Assembly (NCBI GenBank): GCA_016207825.1 | Contig: JACQZI010000008.1 | Coordinates: forward strand, 204,152-268,151 | Length of the DNA stretch: 64,000 nucleotides | Reading direction: 5' to 3' | Source: Planctomycetota bacterium | GTDB taxonomy: Bacteria; Planctomycetota; MHYJ01; JACQXL01; JACQZI01 | Part shown: positions 55,697-62,248 of the stretch, piece by piece | Position numbering within the stretch: position 1 is the first letter of the stretch | How the letters are laid out: every line of letters begins with the position of its first letter | The notes under the pieces: generated by a model | Seen by the model: the letters and a program-made list of their open reading frames with translations, nothing else | Told to the model about the DNA's origin: nothing | The model's database searches: none | Made by a program: the position numbers and the translations under genes

Positions 55697-57778
55697 ATGT
55701 CCACTAAAGCGATTCAGGCAAAAGTTATTATAGAAAAGCCGGAGCAACTCCAAATCCTCTGGCAGGTGCATTCTACTTTTAACCAGTATTTACCTTTTGT
55801 TATCAAGCAGATGTACCGGATGAAACGCGGTGAAGCAGGTAAGGAGTATCAGGAAATATTTAATTCTATTTCTTCCAGCCAGAATGCTGTAGGTAAAATG
55901 GAAGCGGTAACTGATTTAAACTGGGAAACCAGTAAGGCAGATAGTGAAAACGAGAGAGACCAATGGGCAAAAGTCGCGTCTAAACTGGTAAAAGATAAGA
56001 AAATACTATTTGACCGTAAGAAAGAATTACCGAATATTTCCAGTGAATTCCGCCGTAAAATCTTTGAGATGGCATTCCAACTTATTTCCGGACACGATGA
56101 ATTGATGAAGAATTGGAAATCAGAACATAAGAAATGGATAGAAGATAAGAAAAAATGGGAAGAGAAAAATCAGCAATATCTAAAGGTTAGATCAGTATTT
56201 GACCAGTTTGAAAAAGCGGTTGGCGGTAAGGTTACTGGTCGCCGTCAGCGATGGCATAAGTACATAGAATTCCTTAAATCCCATCCTGAATTAGCCGCTT
56301 GGCGTGGCAAAGAAGCCAAAGTGTTAGAAATCTCTGATAAGGCAATGAAGAAAATCGCTAAAGCTCCTCTTCGCAAGAAGAATTCTATTTATGCAAAGGA
56401 GTTCTTCAAGATAAACCCAGAATTAGAAGCACTGGATAGAATTCATAATTACTATGAAAGAGAATTTGTCCGGCGAACCGCTAAAAGGCGCAATTCAGAT
56501 GGATTCAAACATCCGCCTACTTTTACACAGCCTTCTGCAATTACTCATCCGGCTTGGTTCCAGTTTAAGAAGGGACCTGGTTATCAGGCTTTGAATATTA
56601 AAGATAGCTCTGTGGAATTGAATACTTTTAAAGGCTGGCTGAAATTCACCTTTAAGGCAGACCCAAGATTATACCAATTTGAACCAGTCAAAATAGTTAA
56701 GACCACGCGCGGTGGCAAGGAAAAGGAAGCTGATAGCTATGAATGGACTGACTCCAATCTACAATGTAAGCGCCCGGTAGATATTAAGGGGATAAAATTA
56801 GTCTTTAGAAATATTGAGTTTGAGAACAAGACTGGTAATCTTATTAGTGCAGACCCGTATCTTATTTTTACCTGCGATATACCTGATTTGTCCTCCAAGC
56901 ATAAGCTCCGCCAGGATTCCTGCGATAAATATTCATTTGACTGGGTGCGTAAAAGAATAATGAACGACACGGACGGGAAAATACCTGTTACCTGTGCAAT
57001 CGACCTTGGTATCAGGCATTTAGGCGCAGCAACTGTCCGTAAAGATGGCAAGATTATCCGCACCAGAATAATCTGGGAAGATTCCGTCTACGATACTAAT
57101 GATTCTACAAATATTTACCAGCGAGGCCCCGGTCTTGGGCATATTGCTTTACACAAACGCCAGATTAGTAAGATTCGCAGTCTGCGCGGCAAACCGATTA
57201 AGGGAGAAGAATCTTCTATTGAACTCCAACAGCATATTGATAATATGGGCGAAGACCGATTTAAGAAGGGTGCGCGTAAGATTATCCAGTTTGCCCTGGG
57301 ATTAGATGGCAGTAAAAATAATGATATTAAGGCAGATTTAATACTCATAGAGAAACTCGGCGGGAAAACATTTGTGCCTATGGCAGAGAGAGAACATGGG
57401 ATTAATAAAGCCTTGATTAATTGGAATCGCGGCAATTTGGTTACATGGATTAAACGCTTGGCTGTGGATGCCGGGTTAAGAGTGGTGGAAGTTCCGCCTG
57501 CGTATACTTCGCAAGTCTGCAGTAAATGCGGAGAATTTGGCAAGCGATATTCGTATGAGAAAAATAAGGAAAAACAGATAATCGTAAAAGATGACCCATG
57601 TGGTAAACTATTTAGATGCTCTAAACTTGGTTGTTATGCAGATGTTAATGCTGATTATAACGCCTCGGTTAACCTCCATAAGAAGTTCTTTGGTGAAATG
57701 TCTGATTACCAGAACCTCAAAGACAAATTTGAGGAATTTAAGAAGAAAGTAGTTGACTTCTTTGCCGGAAATAAGTAA
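55697..57778 (+). CDS. cas12b: Compact Cas12 effector, type V-B-like
   Basis: A 693-residue RNA-guided nuclease. The RuvC catalytic residues are visible: Asp436 in CAIDLGIRHLG (RuvC-I), Glu552 in LILIEKLGGK (RuvC-II) and Asp649 in ADVNADYNAS (RuvC-III). A zinc knuckle sits between II and III: Cys608/Cys611 (CSKCG) and Cys641/Cys646 (RCSKLGC). HPAWFQFKKG at 284 matches the HPxWxRF motif of Cas12b. Residues 1-270 are a charged helical region, much reduced relative to the REC lobe of Cas12b (family about 1100-1300 residues). With a Cas4-Cas1 fusion and a tracrRNA it fits type V-B, most likely V-B2. The effector should cut DNA next to a PAM, which cannot be deduced here. Confidence 0.82.
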   Translation: MSTKAIQAKVIIEKPEQLQILWQVHSTFNQYLPFVIKQMYRMKRGEAGKEYQEIFNSISSSQNAVGKMEAVTDLNWETSKADSENERDQWAKVASKLVKDKKILFDRKKELPNISSEFRRKIFEMAFQLISGHDELMKNWKSEHKKWIEDKKKWEEKNQQYLKVRSVFDQFEKAVGGKVTGRRQRWHKYIEFLKSHPELAAWRGKEAKVLEISDKAMKKIAKAPLRKKNSIYAKEFFKINPELEALDRIHNYYEREFVRRTAKRRNSDGFKHPPTFTQPSAITHPAWFQFKKGPGYQALNIKDSSVELNTFKGWLKFTFKADPRLYQFEPVKIVKTTRGGKEKEADSYEWTDSNLQCKRPVDIKGIKLVFRNIEFENKTGNLISADPYLIFTCDIPDLSSKHKLRQDSCDKYSFDWVRKRIMNDTDGKIPVTCAIDLGIRHLGAATVRKDGKIIRTRIIWEDSVYDTNDSTNIYQRGPGLGHIALHKRQISKIRSLRGKPIKGEESSIELQQHIDNMGEDRFKKGARKIIQFALGLDGSKNNDIKADLILIEKLGGKTFVPMAEREHGINKALINWNRGNLVTWIKRLAVDAGLRVVEVPPAYTSQVCSKCGEFGKRYSYEKNKEKQIIVKDDPCGKLFRCSKLGCYADVNADYNASVNLHKKFFGEMSDYQNLKDKFEEFKKKVVDFFAGNK

Positions 57779-57784
57779 TATATT

Positions 57785-58020
57785 ATTGCCTTCGGGTGAC
57801 TAACGCGAAGGTGCTATTAGCCTATAGGGTTAATATGCCGAATGGGGTACCACACTTTGTGGTCTTGTGTTAACAACCGCTGGCTGTAAGGGCTTCGGCC
57901 TGATGCAGACTTGAGCGAGTCCCGAAGAAATTCGGGATAAGTGCGGCGGCAAAACCCCGTCGAATCTTTCCTTTAGGTAGCGAGCGGGGGCGGAATTCAG
58001 AGCCCCGCTTACCCGCTCGC
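57785..58020 (+). ncRNA. Putative tracrRNA with split anti-repeat
   Basis: Between cas12 and the leader. Two segments complement the CRISPR repeat: GTCGAATCTTTCCTTTA (57959-57975) pairs with the 3' half of the repeat with one G-U pair and one bulged G, and ATTCAGAGCC (57995-58004) pairs perfectly with GGCTCTGAAT in the 5' half. They are contiguous on the repeat but 19 nt apart here. Upstream are hairpins CCTTCG/CGAAGG, CCACA-CTT-TGTGG and CCCGAA-GAAA-TTCGGG. A perfect stem, GCGAGCGGG/CCCGCTCGC (57980-57988/58012-58020), followed by TTGTTATT may end the transcript. Split anti-repeats are known in Cas12b tracrRNAs. Ends are approximate. Confidence 0.75.
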
Positions 58021-58154
58021 TTGTTATTACTCGTTAAGGCTCAAGGAATTAGAGTGAATAGTGGATTTAGTATTTATAACTAATAACCTGAATGATGCGA
58101 CCATTCGCATTTCGCTCTTTAACAATTTGGAAATTAACGAGTTAAATAAAAGCC
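58021..58154 (+). promoter_or_regulatory. CRISPR leader
   Basis: An AT-rich 134-nt stretch with no gene directly before the first repeat. The most intact repeats are on this side and the broken one on the other, so new spacers enter here and transcription runs left to right. Confidence 0.65.
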
Positions 58155-58589
58155 ATAGGAACGGCTCTGAATAAAGGAAAGGTTCGGACACCGTATTTAG
58201 TGGGCACTTCGACATTTATCGTTTCTCCTTATAGGAACGGCTCTGAATAAAGGAAAGGTTCGGACACAATTCGCGCCTGTAAAATAGACGTTCTCGAAGC
58301 TCATATAGGAACGGCTCTGAATAAAGGAAAGGTTCGGACACTACGCTGAAATGTAAAGGAAAGTTGGTTCCGCATTCGCATAGGAACGGCTCTGAATAAA
58401 GGAAAGGTTCGGACACGGGATGTGCGAATGTGAACGTTTCCAGAATGTCAAGGGATAGGAACGGCTCTGAATAAAGGAAAGGTTCGGACACATGGGTATA
58501 TACGACCCCGAAGAGATAGAATCTATCCATAGGAACGGCTCTGAACCCCGCACATAAAAACCATGTGCGGGACAGGTGACGGAAAGGTT
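58155..58589 (+). CRISPR. CRISPR array, five spacers, 37-nt repeats
   Basis: Five identical 37-nt repeats start at 58155, 58231, 58305, 58380 and 58455, beginning ATAGGAACGG and ending GGTTCGGACAC. Spacers are 39, 37, 38, 38 and 37 nt. The sixth repeat (58529) keeps its first 17 nt, is then interrupted by a hairpin, and resumes with GGAAAGGTT at 58581-58589. The GGACAC end resembles the GGCAC or GCAC ends of Cas12b repeats, which places the crRNA guide 3' of the repeat. The array is short, which may mean young or decaying. Confidence 0.95.
58546..58580 (+). repeat. Hairpin insert in the terminal CRISPR repeat
   Basis: A 35-nt insert replaces TAAA of the last repeat. CCCGCACAT (58547-58555) and ATGTGCGGG (58563-58571) form a perfect 9-bp stem with a 7-nt loop. 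It could be a small mobile palindrome or a terminator for the pre-crRNA. Confidence 0.65.
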
Positions 58590-58728
58590 TTAAATTATCA
58601 CACGGTTGCTTTTTACTTAAGTCATACCACCTAAATTTCCGAATAAACTATCAAGAACACACTTCAGCTATGCGTTTCCTTGACATTGTGTTATAGTGTT
58701 CGTGAGAGGGTATGACTTGGAGTGGTAT
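58590..58728. promoter_or_regulatory. Intergenic region upstream of cas4-cas1 with inverted repeats
   Basis: AAGTCATACC (58619-58628) and its inverse GGTATGACTT (58709-58718) flank the region; GAACAC and GTGTTC form a second inverted pair. TTGACA at 58679 is present but no good -10 at 17 nt is seen. Candidate operator for the adaptation genes. Confidence 0.35.
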
Positions 58729-60501
58729 ATGCCCAGCAATACAGAAAATCTGCCTGTTTATTGTCTCAATGCCTTTGTCTATTGTACACGTAGGTTTTAT
58801 TATGAATATGTTGAAGGCTTGAGTGTCGTTAATGACGCGGTAGCTGATGGCCAGATAAAACACCGCCGGGTAGACGAAGGCGTTGGCAAAACGACCGCCC
58901 CGGACGAAGAGACACTACAGACCCGCAGTTTCCATCTTTCGTCAGAGAAATACGGCATCACCGGTAAGATAGATGTTTTAGAAGAAAAGGATAGCGAATG
59001 TTATCCGGTAGAATATAAGAAACGAGCCTGTCCCCGTGACCAGAACGACCAGCCTTTTGTCTGGGATAATGATAAGATTCAACTCTGCGCCCAGGCATTA
59101 CTGCTGGAAAGCAATAATTATGGGAATATAGCCAAAGGCTATCTTTATTACGTTGGCTCTAAGATACGGGTTGAAGTCGTTTTTGATGATACACTACGGC
59201 AGAAGACAATAGAGACCATTCAATCCGCCCGCGCCTTAGCCGATAGCGATAAAATTCCTGAACCGCTTAAAGATGATAACCGATGTATCCACTGTTCGCT
59301 TCTGCCTATCTGTTTGCCTGAAGAAACCGGCGCGATAAAATTACCACCAGACCCCGCCAAACCCATCAGACGGATTATCCCAGAAAAGTCAGAGGGCTAT
59401 GTGGCTTATCTCAACCACCAGGGGGCGCGGGTCACCAAGAAAGGCGAGAATCTGGTTATCCTTGATTCCAAGGGCGAGAAATTGCAGGAACTTCATCTTT
59501 ATCATCTGGAACAGATAGTCGTCTTCGGGAATATTTCTATCAGCACACAGGCATTATCCTGCTTACTGGAAAATAATATCCCCATCGTTTATCTTTCCAT
59601 CCACGGCAAGTTTAAGGGCGTAACCACCGGTATTCCGCCTAAGAATATCTCATTAAGAATGGCGCAATATGAGGCGGCGAATAACCAGGCGCTGGCGTTA
59701 GCAATCGCCCGTTCCATCACCGCTACCAAGGTTCATAACCAACGGGTGATGCTGATGAGAAATGCCCAGAATAACACGAAGCAAAGCGGAGTCCCGAATA
59801 ATATCGGGAGTGAAGAAGCCAAATATAAACTCCAACATCTTATTTCGGAATGTGTAAATGCACCTGCTTTGGAATCATTGCTCGGATTTGAAGGCACAGC
59901 CGCACGGTATTATTTTGGCTCGTTCAACGAGATGCTAAAGCGAAGCGACAGTCCCGAAAGATCGGGAATCCAATCGGGATTAAATGGCAATGGTTTTACC
60001 TTTTCCTTTGAGGGCAGGAATAAACGACCGCCGTCTGACCCGGTTAATGCCTTGTTATCTTTTGCATATGCACTATTGGCGAAAGACTGTTTCTCGGCTT
60101 GTTTGACCGTTGGCTTAGACCCGTATTTAGGGTTTTATCACCAGACTAAATATGGCCGTCCGGCATTGGCGCTTGACCTGATGGAAGAATTTCGTCCGAT
60201 TATTGCCGACTCGGTTGTCCTGACGCTTATTAATAACAAGATGGTATCCAACAATGATTTCCTGATTAACAACGGAGCGAAGCGGAGTCCCGATAGCCAT
60301 CGGGGAGGTGCCTGTTACCTTACAGAATCCGGCAGACGTTCTTTCTTTGAGGCGTATGAAAGACGGAGAAATGATGTGGTAACGCATCCGGTGTTTGGCT
60401 ACCAAATGTCCTACGGTCGTGTTCTGGAAACACAGGCTCGTTTACTTGCCAGAGTAATTACCGGCGAAGCACCGGAATATATCGGCTTCAAGGTTAGATA
60501 A
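58729..60501 (+). CDS. cas4-cas1: Cas4-Cas1 fusion
   Basis: 590 residues from ATG 58729; GGAG lies 6 nt upstream, and the longer GTG start at 58696 is rejected. The N-terminal 200 residues are Cas4, a PAM-selecting exonuclease: YCLNAFVYC at the start, VEYKKRACP, QLCAQALLLE and the cysteine cluster CIHCSLLPIC. The rest is the Cas1 integrase with Glu388 in GFEGTAARYYFG, His471 in FYHQTKYGRP, and Asp483/Glu486 in LDLMEEF. Fusions of this kind are typical of type V-B. Three in-frame palindromic inserts lie in the Cas1 part (SGVPNNIGSEEA, SPERSGIQSGLNG, AKRSPDSHRGGA). The catalytic residues are untouched. Confidence 0.93.
   Translation: MPSNTENLPVYCLNAFVYCTRRFYYEYVEGLSVVNDAVADGQIKHRRVDEGVGKTTAPDEETLQTRSFHLSSEKYGITGKIDVLEEKDSECYPVEYKKRACPRDQNDQPFVWDNDKIQLCAQALLLESNNYGNIAKGYLYYVGSKIRVEVVFDDTLRQKTIETIQSARALADSDKIPEPLKDDNRCIHCSLLPICLPEETGAIKLPPDPAKPIRRIIPEKSEGYVAYLNHQGARVTKKGENLVILDSKGEKLQELHLYHLEQIVVFGNISISTQALSCLLENNIPIVYLSIHGKFKGVTTGIPPKNISLRMAQYEAANNQALALAIARSITATKVHNQRVMLMRNAQNNTKQSGVPNNIGSEEAKYKLQHLISECVNAPALESLLGFEGTAARYYFGSFNEMLKRSDSPERSGIQSGLNGNGFTFSFEGRNKRPPSDPVNALLSFAYALLAKDCFSACLTVGLDPYLGFYHQTKYGRPALALDLMEEFRPIIADSVVLTLINNKMVSNNDFLINNGAKRSPDSHRGGACYLTESGRRSFFEAYERRRNDVVTHPVFGYQMSYGRVLETQARLLARVITGEAPEYIGFKVR
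59778..60308 (+). repeat. Three in-frame palindromic elements in cas4-cas1
   Basis: Copies at about 59778-59812 (GCGGAGTCCCGAATAATATC then GGGAG), 59939-59972 (GCGACAGTCCCGAAAGATCG then GGAAT) and 60274-60308 (AGCGGAGTCCCGATAGCCAT then CGGGGAG). All share the core GAGTCCCGA or CAGTCCCGA, a 3-7 nt loop and TCGGGA/CGGGGA. All keep the reading frame open. Confidence 0.75.
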
Positions 60502-60503
60502 AT

Positions 60504-60521
60504 CCCCTCTGACAAGAGGGG
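60504..60521 (+). repeat. Hairpin between cas4-cas1 and cas2
   Basis: CCCCTCT (60504-60510), loop GACA, AGAGGGG (60515-60521), directly after the cas1 stop and 14 nt before the cas2 ATG. It may modulate cas2 translation or be another palindromic element. Confidence 0.6.
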
Positions 60522-60535
60522 TAGGGGTGTGTAAA

Positions 60536-60817
60536 ATGAATTATTACATTATCGCCTATGACATCGCCGACCCCAAAAGATTAAACCGCATCCATAAAAC
60601 ACTTAAGGATTACGGCAACCCTTTACAGTTTAGTATCTTTGAGTGTTACTTGACACGTAAGGATTTAATTATACTACAGGATAAATTAGAGAGAATTATC
60701 AATAACGCCGAAGACCGGATTATTGTTCTTGCTTTATGCCCGCCCTGCAAAGACCGGATAACGATTATCGGCAAACAGGAAATGCAGGAGCAACCAAATG
60801 GGGCAGTAGTAGTATAA
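60536..60817 (+). CDS. cas2: Cas2
   Basis: A 93-residue Cas2, the partner of Cas1 in the spacer-integration complex. I use ATG 60536, which gives MNYYIIAYDIADPKRLNRIH, the usual first strand with its Asp; a GTG 9 nt upstream is possible. SIFECYLTRKDL and IIVLALCPPC follow the ferredoxin-like pattern. It ends the plus-strand CRISPR locus; the next gene is convergent. Confidence 0.93.
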   Translation: MNYYIIAYDIADPKRLNRIHKTLKDYGNPLQFSIFECYLTRKDLIILQDKLERIINNAEDRIIVLALCPPCKDRITIIGKQEMQEQPNGAVVV

Positions 60818-60835
60818 ACTATGCACAGAATTAAC

Positions 60836-61528
60836 TTACTTCCTCGTCACCAATATATCCAAATACAACCCGGCCTGCTCCTTGATATACTTATAATCAA
60901 TATGGCATTCGCCGCCGGTTTCGAAGTCATTCAGGTTAAGCGATTTATCAACGTACCCGGCGACCATCTCATTAGTTGTATCGTTTTCTTCCTTGATAAT
61001 CGCCGTATCATATCCGCTTGCCACGATATTGGCGCCTGCCTGAATGAGGCGCTGGTTTATCGCCGCCTTGAAACTTCCTTTCAATGCTACCTTGGTAATC
61101 AATATGGGCATGCCGTTAACCTGCTCATCACCGGAAAGCAACCCCTCGGCGATATTATCCTTGGTGAGCCAGAGTGCCGTTAGGGGAGCGACACCGAGCC
61201 CGTCCACTTTAGTGCCGGTAAATGGCAATACTCTGGCAAGCACCCCGCGCGAGTAATTCTCCTTGGCGTGCTCCACGGCTTCCTTGAAACGCTTTGCCGG
61301 GATGCCGTCCACCGTCTCGTAAGCCTTTTCAAGATTATTCTTGCCGACCACCTGGCTTTGGTATCTGATTTCATCAGGAATTTTCTTCAAGAGCTTGGCG
61401 TTGGTCCGGACGGCATTGATGTGGAATCCGTCGCGCCATTTCTCTCCCAAATCCTTAAAGGGCTCGGTATACACGGGGACGGCCTTGGTCATGTGCAGTA
61501 AGAGCTTCTCATCGCTTTTCTTAGGCAT
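60836..61528 (-). CDS. Conserved-looking hypothetical protein
   Basis: A 230-residue protein with no signal peptide, no membrane segment and no family I recognise. GGAAAGGAG lies 6 nt before the ATG, so it is expressed. It is mixed alpha/beta, with LTALWLTKDNIAEGLLSGDEQVNGMPILITKVAL and NQRLIQAGANIVASGYDTAIIKE as the most regular parts. It converges on cas2 with 18 nt between stops. A link with CRISPR is not implied. Confidence 0.55.
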   Translation of the reverse strand: MPKKSDEKLLLHMTKAVPVYTEPFKDLGEKWRDGFHINAVRTNAKLLKKIPDEIRYQSQVVGKNNLEKAYETVDGIPAKRFKEAVEHAKENYSRGVLARVLPFTGTKVDGLGVAPLTALWLTKDNIAEGLLSGDEQVNGMPILITKVALKGSFKAAINQRLIQAGANIVASGYDTAIIKEENDTTNEMVAGYVDKSLNLNDFETGGECHIDYKYIKEQAGLYLDILVTRK

Positions 61529-61708
61529 AAATACTCCTTTCCGCAGATAAGCAATATCAATCTGACTAAGCAGTTGTTAATTGCTCACTGTTTACTTGTT
61601 ACTTTTCACTAATGGGGGAGTGGTCTTAACCAATCCCTATCTTTCTATCTGGTAAGCTATCAGATTATGCGAAGATAGTCAAGAATATTCATCACAAAGG
61701 GCATATCC
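61529..61708. other. Non-coding flank of array B
   Basis: Gene-free, AT-rich sequence upstream of the 22-nt array. No promoter of note was found apart from the SD-bearing end of the 60836 gene leader. Array B follows. Confidence 0.4.
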
Positions 61709-61972
61709 GGCTATTGTAGTAGGTGGACATGTAGACAGTGCTGATAGGCCATGGTAATATTGACGGTTAGGCATAGTTATAAATACGGTATGTCATGGTA
61801 TAATTATCCGTATAATATATAGACATAGCTAATAGGATATAAACATATTGTCTGTATGCTACAATAATAATGACTATGGGTGATATATATGATGATACAT
61901 GGATTTATAATACAATACTATAGGTCAATATAATATAGTTACAGGGGCATAATAGTATAGTGTGGGGGGGAG
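61709..61972 (+). repeat. Degenerate 22-nt tandem array B
   Basis: Twelve contiguous 22-nt units starting at 61709. Units share little sequence at first glance, but columns agree: A at 5 (10 of 12), pyrimidine at 12 (11 of 12), G at 18 (11 of 12), A at 21 (11 of 12) and T at 22 (9 of 12). Best units are GGTAATATTGACGGTTAGGC+AT (61753) and AGTTATAAATACGGTATGTC+AT (61775). The spacing matches array A at 18005, including the G at column 18. Confidence 0.65.
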
Positions 61973-62248
61973 GGGGGCCATGCCCCCCTATGGTAGTATA
62001 TATAGTAGACTAGTTGAAGTGGTTACACTACCTGTTGTATGAACCATATCGGGGTTTATGGAGTTATAGGGTTAGTAGGGTTTGGAGAGTCTATCGAGCC
62101 TATGAAGGTTATTGGATGGGTGAGATGACGATATCTTTAGCCTGGTCTCCGTTATTATCCACCATATTCTCACCAAGACTATAGAGCCAGAGCGTGCCTT
62201 TATCATCCACCTTATGTATAAAGGGATAACAGGGAATAGTATGGACGG
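61973..62248. other. Non-coding tail of the gap after array B
   Basis: Contains a G-run/C-run palindrome, GGGGGGCCATGCCCCCC (about 61973-61989), and then about 250 nt with no ORF or repeat that I recognise, ending at the kinase 3 stop. Confidence 0.4.

Noticed and set aside
55697-57778. Reading the effector as a plain transposon TnpB
   Set aside because: It is larger than usual TnpB (about 350-450 residues), has a Cas12b-like HPxW motif, and sits with tracrRNA, array, Cas4-Cas1 and Cas2; no transposon ends or TnpA are seen.
58216-58530. Minus-strand 104-codon ORF repeating SEPFLYSEPFL
   Set aside because: It is the translated reverse complement of the CRISPR repeats; the periodicity comes from the array.
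60836-61528. Hypothetical gene next to cas2 as a new CRISPR accessory gene
   Set aside because: It is convergent, has its own ribosome site and no link beyond proximity.
61973-61989. G/C-run palindrome as a Rho-independent terminator
   Set aside because: No T-tract follows on either strand.
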